Assembly: GCF_023718305.1 (NCBI RefSeq)
Contig: NZ_QEYO01000006.1
Location: forward strand, 62,001-126,000
Length of the DNA stretch: 64,000 nucleotides
Reading direction: 5' to 3'
DNA from: Gramella sp. AN32
GTDB taxonomy: Bacteria; Bacteroidota; Bacteroidia; Flavobacteriales; Flavobacteriaceae
The notes below the pieces were generated by a model. That model saw nothing but the letters and a program-made list of their open reading frames with translations, searched no databases and was not told where the DNA came from. Positions 45,069-54,741 of this stretch are shown piece by piece (position 1 is the stretch's first letter; each line of letters opens with the position of its first letter). Made by a program: the position numbers and the translations under genes.

Positions 45069-46915
45069 TTACATACCATTTGTGGAAGGCTCATACCTTT
45101 CCTGATTAAATTTAATTTTTCATACATCTTATCGCTGTGTAAATAGCTTGGTTTAAGCTTTAGCGTTTTAAGAACTTTTCTTTCAGTTAATTCATTGATT
45201 ACCGGGAGGTGTTTTAAGCCATATTTTCCGGCAAGTAAGGTTTCCAGTTCCCCACCATCTTTCAGGTGATTTTTTAATAAAACCAATCCCTTTAAATAAA
45301 TAATATCTTTAATAAAGCCACCACCCTGCATTATTCTCGAGGTAATATTAAAAGCTCGTTCTGCAGAAAATCCATATCCGGTTTTTAATAACCTGAAAAT
45401 TTCCTGAAAACCAGCCCCATTCATCACCGCTTCACCCGCAAGAACCCTTCCGGCCAAAATTCGAAGTCGATTAGGAGTGAGGCCATCGATCATGAATTCA
45501 GACATCACCGCCATTCCTTCTTGCAGGGGATCATAATCTGCCAGACCAATACTTAATTGTTCCAGTGGCTGGGTACTTCCGTTATAATAGGTAAGTACAT
45601 GCGTCCCCACCTCATGTTGAATCAAAGCATCGGCTTCAACACGATTCATCTTATAATCTGAGGGGATATAAAGTTCGCCGTGAGAAACCATCATTACATT
45701 AACATCTTTTCTGATATGAACTTTACAGGTAAAGTTCTCATCCTGTTTTTTATAGAAATCAAATTCTTTTCGCGCAAGGCTACTGAAGGCCTTGGCATCT
45801 AATTCCTTTACTGCATCCGGCTCAATATGCTCTTCAACATTATTCAGAATATTAACAGCCTCCTCGCAAAGATCTTTTTGTACACCTTTATATAAGCGAA
45901 TACTGTCGTACAGAAAATTATCGGTTCCGCGTTCGTTCAACATGCTAATTTGCAAATCCAATTCCTCCCTTTTTTCACGAAAAAGAAATGACATCGCTGG
46001 ATCATCGATATCCTCGATTTGAAGGTTATACAGTTTTCGTTTCAGCACATCCGGATCTACCGGGAGTAACCGGTAATGGTAATCCGGAACTTTGTCATAT
46101 TTACTTTCAAAGAACTCTTTCTTAATTTCAGCAATATTGGAAGGGGAAATTAACCACAGAAATTGGTAGGATCGTTCAATATCGGCAAGTTTTTTATCAA
46201 TATCGAAAACGATCTGTTTTAAATATTTTCGGCCTAAAGCGTTATAACTGGCAACCCCACCAGAGGTCTGCACCCGGATAAATTCAAAAAAGGAACGGTG
46301 CATCGCCTTAATGAGGTAATCCTTGAATTTTCGAAAAAAGACGGGGTACAATTGGTTATGGGCATTTCGATAAACCGGGGGCACTTCTAAACCTACAATT
46401 ACCGCTCCGCAATTTTTAGCTTCCTCAGTCGTCATTAAAGCCTCTGTTGTTTCAGGCTGCCGTTTATTGGTGTCCAGAATTTCTACCTTAAGATACATTC
46501 CTGAAAATTCAGAATTAATACCATCCAAATCTTCCTTTAGAGTATCCAGGGCGGTGGGAAGTTTGGTATGCGGACCTTTAATTTTTATTGTTGTTGATCC
46601 CTCATTGCCTGAAAAGATTTCAAACAGGAGATAGGAGTTGAATTTTGTTGAGAGCTGATCTGATAAAGCGATAAGGAGCTTTTTGTAGGATTCAAAATCA
46701 TCATGGCCAATGATTAAATAGGAGGCCTCATTAATAACAAACCTTCGTGTGCCTCTATCCTCTTTTTTTCGACGATAAATTACCAGATAAGGTAATTCTT
46801 TTTCAATATGAAGAAATCCGTCAGAAGGAAGTTTGCAGATTGCTTCGTGTTCTTCCTTTAAATTTGTTAAAATTTGATTAATAGAATTTTCAGATAGATC
46901 AGCAATTTCCAACAT
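45065..46915 (-). CDS. DUF1704 (QEGLA/MATCAP-like) metallopeptidase
   Basis: The 616-residue protein belongs to the family named after flavohemoglobin expression and the QEGLA motif. The gluzincin-like site is clear: HEVGTH with His434, Glu435 and His439, and QEGMAV (Glu466) 32 residues later. Eukaryotic relatives (MATCAP) are tyrosine carboxypeptidases acting on tubulin tails; bacterial substrates are unknown. The N-terminal half (about 1-330) is a helical/mixed region with no motif I recognise. First gene of an operon with the ATP-grasp ligase and the deacylase. Confidence 0.88.
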   Translation of the reverse strand: MLEIADLSENSINQILTNLKEEHEAICKLPSDGFLHIEKELPYLVIYRRKKEDRGTRRFVINEASYLIIGHDDFESYKKLLIALSDQLSTKFNSYLLFEIFSGNEGSTTIKIKGPHTKLPTALDTLKEDLDGINSEFSGMYLKVEILDTNKRQPETTEALMTTEEAKNCGAVIVGLEVPPVYRNAHNQLYPVFFRKFKDYLIKAMHRSFFEFIRVQTSGGVASYNALGRKYLKQIVFDIDKKLADIERSYQFLWLISPSNIAEIKKEFFESKYDKVPDYHYRLLPVDPDVLKRKLYNLQIEDIDDPAMSFLFREKREELDLQISMLNERGTDNFLYDSIRLYKGVQKDLCEEAVNILNNVEEHIEPDAVKELDAKAFSSLARKEFDFYKKQDENFTCKVHIRKDVNVMMVSHGELYIPSDYKMNRVEADALIQHEVGTHVLTYYNGSTQPLEQLSIGLADYDPLQEGMAVMSEFMIDGLTPNRLRILAGRVLAGEAVMNGAGFQEIFRLLKTGYGFSAERAFNITSRIMQGGGFIKDIIYLKGLVLLKNHLKDGGELETLLAGKYGLKHLPVINELTERKVLKTLKLKPSYLHSDKMYEKLNLIRKGMSLPQMVCK

Positions 46916-47512
46916 GTACTTCGGAATTTATAGAATTATATTTTATAATCTATTTATTATCAATTGATTGAATTTAAATTCAATTTTTACAATCTTCAAG
47001 TTATAAAGATTTGGAAGCTTAGCCCTAACTGCTGAAATGTTTTATAAATACTTTAAGAAAGACTAATTATTTGAGAGAAAAATTTTACTTTAATAGCTTA
47101 ATTATGATTGCTGATTTGCCAAGTGAGATAGATATTTGATAAGCACGATGTAGAACTATATGTATGTTTTTTTCCACTCTAATAAATACATACAATTTAA
47201 AATGGGAACGTAATTTTTTTCTTTCTTTCTACGATAGTTTAATTTCAGTAATTGTAGTCCAATTAATGCTTCAATTTTATTCTTCACAAGTAAATTTATT
47301 TCTCCGCAGAGTGGAAATTAAATATCAATTAAATAATTTTTTTGGTAAAAATTTATTAAATCCTGGGATAAAAAAGCCCTCAAACAAGAATCAACTAAGA
47401 TGTAAAAGGCTTAAAAATTCTTTCTTATAAATTATGTAGAATGTTAAATAAAACCTAGAATGTTGTATTTCGTCTATGTTTTAGTATCTTTAATCTACCA
47501 AATCTATATATC
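46916..47512. other. Gene-free stretch, 597 bases
   Basis: AT-rich, with stop codons in most frames. The only frame of note (47164-47430, 88 codons) has no recognisable domain and an atypical composition, so I leave it out. No terminator, repeat or RNA was recognised. GTTG near 47461 and TATCTTTA near 47489 may be a weak promoter for the next gene. Confidence 0.5.
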
Positions 47513-48046
47513 GTGCAAGAAGTTAAGCAAACATTATCCTTTCCGAGTCTAAACTCTTATGGGATTACGCTAGTAGAAACTATAGTTAATCCTCGAAAAG
47601 GGTTCTTTGGACTTTTTAATAGTAGCACAGCAGAACCTAAGAAAGCTTATGAATTAAAAGGAGCAATCTTTGGGAAAGTGAGTGAACAGGAAATTAATTC
47701 TTTCTATAACACCTGGAGAACGCTGGTAATGAATCCGCTTTCATTTTCTTATAATAATAAAGCTTCAGTTGAACAAATTATTTTACAGGAAGAAAGTAAA
47801 TTTCATGAAACCGAGATACTAAAAATCATCCTTTCAAAAGAATTGGATTTGCCGATAGAGTCCAACTATCTTAAAAATAAAATCGCTGATTGTAATAAAA
47901 TATTTCATGAAGATTTTCCAGGAAATTATATTTTGGAATTGAATGGAAGTAGATTAGGTCTATTCGTATTATCAATTTGCAAAAATAATTCTGGCAACTT
48001 TAATCTGCGATATACTTTTAAAAGCGATGTTACCAGATTTTACTAG
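47513..48046 (+). CDS. Hypothetical cytoplasmic protein (177 aa)
   Basis: The frame begins with GTG at 47513 and has no ATG alternative that keeps the N-terminal part. The product has no signal or membrane segment. Visible parts are KKAYELKGAIFGKVSEQEIN, a middle helix-rich region with LILQEESKFHETEILK-like character, and a C-terminal YILELNGSRLGLFVLSICKN. I do not recognise a family. It stands alone, followed by a good terminator, which supports that it is expressed. Location at the edge of the polysaccharide cluster suggests accessory DNA. Confidence 0.6.
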   Translation: MQEVKQTLSFPSLNSYGITLVETIVNPRKGFFGLFNSSTAEPKKAYELKGAIFGKVSEQEINSFYNTWRTLVMNPLSFSYNNKASVEQIILQEESKFHETEILKIILSKELDLPIESNYLKNKIADCNKIFHEDFPGNYILELNGSRLGLFVLSICKNNSGNFNLRYTFKSDVTRFY

Positions 48047-48078
48047 AAATGTAAATTATATAAAGTTCAAAAAAAAGA

Positions 48079-48106
48079 AATCCTGTTTATACAGGGTTTT
48101 TTTTTG
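48079..48106 (+). terminator. Terminator after the 177-aa gene
   Basis: AATCCTGT/ACAGGGTT (48079-48086, 48091-48098; one G-T pair), four-base loop, then eight or more T residues. Confidence 0.8.
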
Positions 48107-49134
48107 CAATAGAATTATTAGGTGACAAAGATCTTTAAAATCCTGTATCAAACTCTTCGCATCTTTGAAACAATATTTGACAACTTTTGTCTCGGCAAAA
48201 ACCAAAATTTGCGTTTTTCGAAATTTAGAGAAATATGAGGTATGTTATACATCTATAATATTTTACCATTCAACTGACCTCCAAAATCTTACGACTACAA
48301 ATTTCTCAAAATTAGAAATTTTCTTTAAAGCTTTATATTTGTTTTTTCTGAATAAAAACATTGAATAGTTGCTAATAACTGATTATTAGAGAATGGAATT
48401 GTATTTATTATAAGAATTCATTAAAAATTATTCATGAAAAATTACCTGCCTTTTTTGGGCCTAAATTTTTAACACACCATATTATGATCGCTCTACTTTT
48501 TTTTTGATCTTCATCATTCAATTGAATAAGCCCCCAACTACCTTTTTTCAATTGAGTTATCTCTATATTTTACCCCACTCAAAATTTTGTGAATTCCAAT
48601 TATTGGGACTCACTACGGCGGAGCCATATTAAAACTATAAGGGAAACAATAATGATCAATCATATGTTATTAAAGGAAGTAGCTTTTGTCCCTTATCTCA
48701 AAAATCGAGATGTAAGCAATTTTTAAATAAATTTTCTAATATATCTTTGTATGTATTAGCTATTGAACAAAACATGGGATTTTGCGATAGATTAATAGAT
48801 TATTAGTAGGGGCAACCAAGAATATTTGTATCATACTCAAACGATTCTTCAAAATATAGGAAAAGTAAGTATTAAAAATAATCACATAATCTAGACCGCG
48901 GAATGCGGCAGAGTAACTAAATAGAACAATAGGGACTCATTTAAAGCAGTTTATAATTTAATTTTATTACTAAGGGTTACACAATTAATCAAAAAGGAAT
49001 AGACAATAGGGGCAAAAAGCGAAACTTTTTTATTTAATATTTCAAAAAGATCATCAGGATTAAAATAGTTTATAACCAACTGCAGGAAAAAAACCCTACT
49101 TATTTAATGAAGTAGGCAATAGAAAAATATACCG
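48107..49134. other. Gene-poor leader region before the polysaccharide cluster
   Basis: About 1 kb with no convincing gene. A 67-codon frame (48165-48368) looks spurious. The second half contains a consensus promoter at 48742-48749; from there to the first gene the transcript would have a 5' leader of about 380 bases, including a hairpin CCTACTT/AAGTAGG (49095-49101, 49110-49116) close to the start codon and a GC-rich CCGCGGAATGCGG patch near 48897. Confidence 0.45.
48742..48749 (+). promoter_or_regulatory. Promoter -7 element for the polysaccharide operon
   Basis: TATCTTTG fits TAnnTTTG. There is no clear -33 TTG, so support is moderate. It is the best promoter match between 48107 and 49134. 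Confidence 0.4.
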
Positions 49135-50079
49135 ATGAAAAGAATTTTAATAACGGGCGGTGCAGGATTTATTGGCTCCCATTTATGTGAAAGACTATTG
49201 AATGAAGGTAATGAAGTGATATGTCTGGATAATTTTTTTACAGGTCACAAGCGAAATATCTTGCCTTTCTTGGATAATCCTTATTTTGAATTAGTGCGGC
49301 ATGATGTTATAAATCCCTTTATGATTGAAGTGGACCAGATTTATAATATGGCTTGTCCTGCATCTCCAATTCATTATCAGTATAATCCTATTAAAACGAT
49401 TAAAACATCTGTAATGGGGGCGATTAATATGCTTGGATTGGCAAAAAGGATAAAAGCTAGGATTTTACAGGCTAGTACCAGCGAAATATATGGCGATCCC
49501 GAAGTTAATCCCCAAACGGAGGACTATTGGGGGAATGTAAATACTATTGGTCCAAGATCCTGTTATGATGAAGGAAAGCGTTGTGCAGAAACGCTTTTTA
49601 TGGATTATCATAATCAAAATGATGTAGATGTAAAGATTATAAGAATTTTTAATACCTATGGACCTAACATGAATCCTCATGATGGAAGGGTAGTTTCTAA
49701 TTTTATTGTACAGGCTTTAAAAGGAGAAGATATTACTATATTTGGTAATGGAGAGCAAACCAGATCTTTTCAATATGTAGATGATTTAATTGAAGGAACG
49801 ATAAGGATGATGAATAAAGATAATTTCATTGGACCTGTTAACCTCGGAAATGAGAATGAATTTACCATGTTGGAACTGGCAGAAAATGTCCTCGAAATAA
49901 CAGGTTCAAAATCTAAACTTAAATTTTTCGATCTGCCCAAAGACGATCCTCAACAAAGAAAACCTGATATAAGCCTGGCAAAGAAAATGCTAAACAACTG
50001 GGAGCCCAAAGTCCAGTTGAAAGAAGGTTTGATTAAAACAATTGAATATTTTGATAAAACCCATCTAACAAAAGATTGA
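49135..50079 (+). CDS. uxs: UDP-glucuronate decarboxylase (UDP-xylose synthase)
   Basis: NAD-dependent short-chain dehydrogenase that turns UDP-glucuronate into UDP-xylose. The 314-residue protein has [58 protein letters not shown] and the catalytic YDEGKR (Tyr-x3-Lys), a set specific to UXS and not to other epimerases. No UDP-glucose dehydrogenase gene is seen in the window. First gene of the polysaccharide cluster; it implies xylose, or a sugar derived from it, in the polymer. Confidence 0.93.
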   Translation: MKRILITGGAGFIGSHLCERLLNEGNEVICLDNFFTGHKRNILPFLDNPYFELVRHDVINPFMIEVDQIYNMACPASPIHYQYNPIKTIKTSVMGAINMLGLAKRIKARILQASTSEIYGDPEVNPQTEDYWGNVNTIGPRSCYDEGKRCAETLFMDYHNQNDVDVKIIRIFNTYGPNMNPHDGRVVSNFIVQALKGEDITIFGNGEQTRSFQYVDDLIEGTIRMMNKDNFIGPVNLGNENEFTMLELAENVLEITGSKSKLKFFDLPKDDPQQRKPDISLAKKMLNNWEPKVQLKEGLIKTIEYFDKTHLTKD

Positions 50080-50237
50080 TTAAATAAAATTAATGCATTA
50101 TTTTAGTACTTAATATCCTACGCTTTTAGAATTTACCCTAACTCTAAAATCACTCAAATCTTTTATTACCTACGATAAAGATACTTACCCCGAAATTAAG
50201 TGTCTAAAACCTCAATACTAACTAAATATAAATTCAA

Positions 50238-51587
50238 ATGAGAGGGTCGTTTTTAATTATTCCGTTCTCGGTAATTTTTAATTTATTAATTATTAATATT
50301 ACCCTATTAAGTCTAGCTCCAGAAATATTTACAGGATCGCTGGCTATTATCAGTTTAAACATTTCCTGGTTACTTATAGGAATCGGATTAAACTTTTATA
50401 ATATTGACAGGACTGAAAGGTTTTTATCAAATTATCATAAATTTGTAAGGCACTTTTTCGTTTTTGCACTTTCCTATTTTACCGTTTTAGCATTCCTAAA
50501 AAAAGAATTTGTTCCTAAAGAGCAAATCTTGATCTTGTCTATACTCTTTGTATCACTTACTACCTACAGGTTAATTTTCTTTGAAGTAAGGAAATGGTAT
50601 AGAAAAAGAGGTGGTAATTTTCTAAATGTAGTAATCCTGGGGCAAAATAAAAATACATTAAAACTGGAAGAAATTTTTGGAAATGAGGATTATGGCTACA
50701 AGTATTTTGGATATTTCTCCGGTAAAAATACCACAAAGAACTATGGCAATAATCTAGGAGATTTTTCCATGGCTTTTAGCTACATAATAGAAAACAGCAT
50801 AGACGAAATTTATTGTGCTGCTAGTGATTTTTCAAATTCACAGTTGTTAGAACTAAAACAATTTTCTGATAATAATTTAAAAAGGCTCAAAATATTGCCG
50901 GATGGCAAAGGGATTGAGGCACGAGCGGCACAATATGAAATGTTTGAAAATATTCCGGTGCTTAATCTCCGGAGGTCCCCATTAGAGAAAAACTATGCTA
51001 AATATGGGAAAAGGATTTTTGACCTTTTAGTGAGTAGCCTTGTGATCATATTGGTATTGTCCTGGCTCATTCCCGTTATTTTTCTCCTGAACCTTATAGA
51101 ATCCCGTGGCCCGGTGCTTTTTAAGCAACTTAGGCATGGTTATAAAAAAAACTCTTTTTACTGCTATAAATTCAGGTCTATGGAGATAAATTCACAGGCG
51201 AATTCTCAAATGTGTATTAAAAATGATACACGTGTAACCCGTTTAGGAAGAATTCTTCGAAAAACTAGTATTGATGAGCTACCTCAGTTTATAAACGTCT
51301 TTTTGGGAGAAATGAGTATAGTGGGACCACGACCACACATGCTTTTGCATACACAATCTTTTCAAAAAGATGTGGATAACTATCTGGTAAGGCATTTTAC
51401 AAAACCAGGAATAACCGGCCTTGCACAGGTTAAAGGATTTAGAGGTGAAATAATTCGCAAGTCTGACATAGTTAACAGAACAAGAATGGATATCTTTTAC
51501 CTCGAAAAATGGTCTGTCTTATTAGATGTACATATTATGTATGAAACAGTGCGGAATGCCTTTTTTGGTGATGCAAAAGCGTATTAA
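50238..51587 (+). CDS. Polyprenyl-phosphate sugar-1-phosphate transferase (initiating enzyme)
   Basis: This 449-residue protein starts repeat-unit synthesis by placing a sugar phosphate on undecaprenyl phosphate at the inner membrane. It has four N-terminal membrane helices (about 5-105), a nucleotide-binding-like middle domain (about 125-235), a reentrant/membrane helix (about 262-285), and the conserved bacterial sugar transferase core: SRGPVLFKQLRHGYKKN, YKFRSM, LRKTSIDELPQFINV, GEMSIVGPRPHML, KPGITGLAQVKGFRGE. Family WcaJ/WbaP. The sugar is probably a hexose, but not certain. Confidence 0.93.
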   Translation: MRGSFLIIPFSVIFNLLIINITLLSLAPEIFTGSLAIISLNISWLLIGIGLNFYNIDRTERFLSNYHKFVRHFFVFALSYFTVLAFLKKEFVPKEQILILSILFVSLTTYRLIFFEVRKWYRKRGGNFLNVVILGQNKNTLKLEEIFGNEDYGYKYFGYFSGKNTTKNYGNNLGDFSMAFSYIIENSIDEIYCAASDFSNSQLLELKQFSDNNLKRLKILPDGKGIEARAAQYEMFENIPVLNLRRSPLEKNYAKYGKRIFDLLVSSLVIILVLSWLIPVIFLLNLIESRGPVLFKQLRHGYKKNSFYCYKFRSMEINSQANSQMCIKNDTRVTRLGRILRKTSIDELPQFINVFLGEMSIVGPRPHMLLHTQSFQKDVDNYLVRHFTKPGITGLAQVKGFRGEIIRKSDIVNRTRMDIFYLEKWSVLLDVHIMYETVRNAFFGDAKAY

Positions 51588-51633
51588 ATAGTACGGATTA
51601 CTTTCATATTTATCTACCTAAATCGAATTAAAA

Positions 51634-52042
51634 ATGAAAAAGCGTTTATCACTGGTGGTGACGGGTCAAGATGAGGCATACTTAAGCGAATTCCTTTTAA
51701 AAAAAGGTTATGAAGTTCACGGATTAAAAAGGAGAGCCTTTCTTTTTTTAATATTGATCGTATAGTATATCAGGATCCACATGGAGAAAACAGAAATTTT
51801 ATCCTGCCATTACGGCGATATGATGATAGTACTAACCTAATCAAACTCCTTCAGGAAACAAACTAGACGAAATTTATAATCTCGCGGCGATGAGGCACGT
51901 CCGGGTTTCCATCGAAATTCCAGAGTATACTAGGGTAATGCAGATAGTTTATGAACCCTAAGGATATTAGATGCAGTGAGGCTTTTAGGCATTTAAAATA
52001 CAAGGGATATTCCAACCAACCTGGTGTTGAGATCTTATAAGG
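51634..52042 (+). pseudogene. gmd: Decayed GDP-mannose 4,6-dehydratase gene, N-terminal third only
   Basis: Read with frame changes, the DNA still spells Gmd: [78 protein letters not shown] and LRILDAVRLLG. At least four frameshifts or stops interrupt it, the Rossmann Gly is damaged, and the gene breaks off near codon 130, before the catalytic Tyr-x3-Lys. It joins the remains of fcl directly. Gmd makes the precursor of GDP-fucose. Confidence 0.85.
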
Positions 52043-52778
52043 ACTGGATTTAACAAATTCTGGCGCAGTTTCAGAATTTTTTAAAAAAGAAAATCCCTAG
52101 TATGTTTTCTTGCCGTAGCAAAAGTTGGTGGGATCATGGCCGAAAATACCTAAAGGGCAAATTTTATCTATAAAAATTTGATGATTCAAAATAATGTATT
52201 CATCAAAGCTAAATGCATAAGATTAAAAAAACTTCTTTTTCTGGAAGCAGTTGTATTTACCCGAATAATGCGAAGCAGCCTATGCAAGAAAGTTCGTTGC
52301 TTACAGATGAATTGGAATATACAAATGAACCTTATGCTAAAGCCAAAATAGCCGGTATAAGAATGTGTAAAAGCTGATTAATAGTTACAATGGAAAGGGG
52401 AAAATTCAAATCTGGGGTTCCGGACAACCTAGAAAGGGTTTTTTTTTAGTAAAGATATGGCCAATGCCTGTGTCTTCCTAATGGAGAATACCTCATTTGA
52501 AGATAGTGTCGCACAAATAGGTTCAGAACCAGAGAATTATTCTGAGATAAGAAATACGCATATTAATATAGGTATAGGAGATGAAATCTCTATTAGTGAA
52601 CTTGCTAAAAAAATTAAAACCCGCGTTGATTTTCAGGGCGATTTATATTTTAACTCTGAAAAACCTGATGGAATGATGAGAAAATTAACTGATCCTTCTA
52701 AATTGAAGAGGTTAGTGAAACTATAGCACTAGTCTGGATGAAGTCTTAAGAAACGTATGGTTGGTATATAAATTTTGA
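52043..52778 (+). pseudogene. fcl: Decayed GDP-L-fucose synthase gene
   Basis: The N-terminal ~45 codons are missing; from 52044 on the DNA spells LDLTNSGAVSEFFKKENP, YVFLAVAKVGGIMAENT, NFIYKNLMIQNNV, then in another frame [39 protein letters not shown] large central part is deleted; the 3' end KIQIWGSGQPRKGF and an intact stretch of 89 codons (52457-52726; DMANACVFLMENTSF, THINIGIGDEISISELAKKI, KPDGMMRKLTDPSKLK) remain, followed by a last stop-broken piece. Several stops and shifts exclude function. Confidence 0.88.
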
Positions 52779-52954
52779 TTAAATTAAAATCCTTCTAATT
52801 TACTTCTAAAATAATAAAAATATTACATTTAATCTCTAAATGTTAAATTTTAGGAATGCTTTGCATTGAAAATTTAAAAATGATGAGAATCATACCTCCG
52901 AGTAATTGCTGCGAGGTAGTTATGATATATATTTACTTAATAAATAACTTGATT

Positions 52955-53854
52955 ATGAAGACAGAACTAATATTTAATAGATTCTTATTAGTAGTAACTG
53001 TAGGTTTTATTTCATTGAGTTGCGACAAGACAGATGATACCACAGATGAAGGTGCCAGTATGGGACGAACAAAAATAAGAATGGAAATTCCCAGCGGAGT
53101 AAATCTTGATACTTATAACTGGAATAATGCCTTACTGGTTTGGAGTAAGGAGTTTGATGAAAACGCCTCTTTAAAGGACAACTGGACTTTTGAAAGCAAC
53201 TTTAATAATCTAGGTAGTTCAGATCAGTTGCAAAGTTATTCTGAAAAGAATGCGGAGGTAGAAAATGGAAAGTTAAAAATATATGCGAGAAAAGTTGGTG
53301 CAGGTCAAAACCAGGGAGATTATACTTCTTCAAGGTTAAGCGGAAAATTTGCTTTTCAATATGGACGTATAGAAATTAACGCTAAACTTCCTATGGGTGA
53401 AAAAAGTGGACTATGGTCCAAATTAGCATTACTTGGTAATAATATAGATGAAGTAGGTTATCCCGATTCTGGAGAAATTGATTTTATGGAATATTTCAGT
53501 CATCTGCCAAATGAAACTTATATTACTGTACATTCAGCTGCAAATAATGGAGATAATGGTAATTTGATAACCTCAAGAAATGTTTTGGAAACAGTTGAGG
53601 AAGAATTTCATTCATATGGAATTTTATGGACGGATAATTACATTAGATTTTATATAGATAATACAAACAATATAGTATATACATTAGACCGTCCATCTAA
53701 TGCCACCGAATTTAATTGGCCCTATGATCAACCTTTTTATCTTTTAATAGATATGGTCGTGGGAGGCCAATTTACAGGAGCCCAGGGGGTTGATGATTCT
53801 ATGTTTCCGGCGGTAATGGAAATAGATTATATAAGGGTGTACCATGCAAATTAA
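52955..53854 (+). CDS. GH16-family glycoside hydrolase, lipoprotein
   Basis: The 299-residue protein has a lipoprotein signal with Cys23 (GFISLSCDKT) and a beta-jelly-roll GH16 domain: LVWSKEFDE, SGKFAFQYGRIEINAKLP, GLWSKLALLG, the catalytic E-x-D-x2-E in SGEIDFMEYFS (Glu174, Asp176, Glu179), and FYLLIDMVVGG. GH16 enzymes cut beta-1,3/1,4-glucans, galactans and related chains. Within an export cluster it may trim or release the polymer rather than feed on algae. The longer frame starting at 52856 is not used, since ATG 52955 gives the proper signal. Confidence 0.9.
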   Translation: MKTELIFNRFLLVVTVGFISLSCDKTDDTTDEGASMGRTKIRMEIPSGVNLDTYNWNNALLVWSKEFDENASLKDNWTFESNFNNLGSSDQLQSYSEKNAEVENGKLKIYARKVGAGQNQGDYTSSRLSGKFAFQYGRIEINAKLPMGEKSGLWSKLALLGNNIDEVGYPDSGEIDFMEYFSHLPNETYITVHSAANNGDNGNLITSRNVLETVEEEFHSYGILWTDNYIRFYIDNTNNIVYTLDRPSNATEFNWPYDQPFYLLIDMVVGGQFTGAQGVDDSMFPAVMEIDYIRVYHAN

Positions 53855-53960
53855 TATAGAGTATCTGTATAGAATTCTATAATTGAATTTCGAGGTATAT
53901 TGAATACTTAAAAAATTTAAATTGTTTTTTAATCAGTACAATTTAATACAATTTTCAGTT

Positions 53961-54722
53961 ATGAATAAATTTTATAAAGCCATTTATATATTGGTTGCTG
54001 TTTTGAGCTTCACCTCCTGTACCAATTTGAAAAAGGCAACCTACTTCAATAATATTCCAGAAACCCGGTTTCAATCGAACCTGGAAAATTTGGAACCTGT
54101 TTTAAGTGAAAATGATTTGCTCAGTATTTCCGTAAGCAGTTTAAACCCAGAGGCCACTCAGGTTTTTAATCCCATGAACAGTTCAGAAATATCTAAATAT
54201 AATGAGAACAAGTCTCCAGAGTATTTAATAGATGAAGATGGGTTTATTCGTTTTCCATTTTTGGGAAAAATTAAAGCAGCAGGTAAAACCAAGCAAGATT
54301 TGCGTGAAGAAATTACCAATGAACTGGTAAAAAGAAAATTGTTGGTTGAACCAATAGTATTTATAAGGTATTTGAATTTTCGAGTTTCAGTTTTGGGAGA
54401 AGTGAGCAAACCTTCGGTATTATTTATTCCAAGCGAAAAGGTGAGTATTCTGGAAGCTCTTAGCCTTGCGGGAGACCTCACAATCTACTCCCAGAGAAAT
54501 AACCTTCTGTTAATTAGGGAAGAAAATGATGCCAAAAAACTTACCAGAATCGACTTGACCTCAGATGATATATTTACTTCACCCAACTATTATTTAAAAC
54601 CGAATGATGTTATTTATGTGCAACCAAACAAAGCAAAAGTTGAAAGCACTTCTAGACTTATAACCTGGCTACCTGTAATAATAAGCGTGCTTTCTTTTGG
54701 AATTATTGCCATTACAAGATAA
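53961..54722 (+). CDS. wza: Outer-membrane polysaccharide export lipoprotein (Wza/OPX type)
   Basis: The 253-residue product has a lipoprotein signal ending at Cys20 (LSFTSCTNL), the Poly_export domain (LSENDLLSISVSSLNPEATQ; YLIDEDGFIRFPFLGKIKAA), an SLBB-type domain (SVLGEVSKPSVLFIPSEKVS, EALSLAGDLTIYSQRNN) and a C-terminal membrane helix (TWLPVIISVLSFGIIAITR). It makes the exit channel for the polymer. ATG 53961 is chosen over the longer frame because it starts the signal. Just before wzc. Confidence 0.92.
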   Translation: MNKFYKAIYILVAVLSFTSCTNLKKATYFNNIPETRFQSNLENLEPVLSENDLLSISVSSLNPEATQVFNPMNSSEISKYNENKSPEYLIDEDGFIRFPFLGKIKAAGKTKQDLREEITNELVKRKLLVEPIVFIRYLNFRVSVLGEVSKPSVLFIPSEKVSILEALSLAGDLTIYSQRNNLLLIREENDAKKLTRIDLTSDDIFTSPNYYLKPNDVIYVQPNKAKVESTSRLITWLPVIISVLSFGIIAITR

Positions 54723-54741
54723 ATATAGAAAATTAGGTTCT

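Noticed and set aside
47164..47430. 88-codon frame in the 597-base gap
   Set aside because: No domain, unusual residue content for a membrane protein, no promoter, terminator or partner.
48165..48368. 67-codon frame after the 177-aa gene
   Set aside because: It starts beyond a terminator, is rich in Phe/Tyr/Asn as expected from random AT-rich DNA, and shows no motif.
48424..48560. Minus-strand frame without ATG (KKGSWGLIQLNDEDQKKSRA...) in the leader region
   Set aside because: It looks protein-like over about 40 codons, but I recognise no family and there is no start codon other than TTG; too weak to call a gene or relic.
51634..52778. Possibility that gmd/fcl breaks are sequencing errors
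   Set aside because: Two large deletions plus many separate shifts and stops occur only here, while all flanking genes read cleanly.
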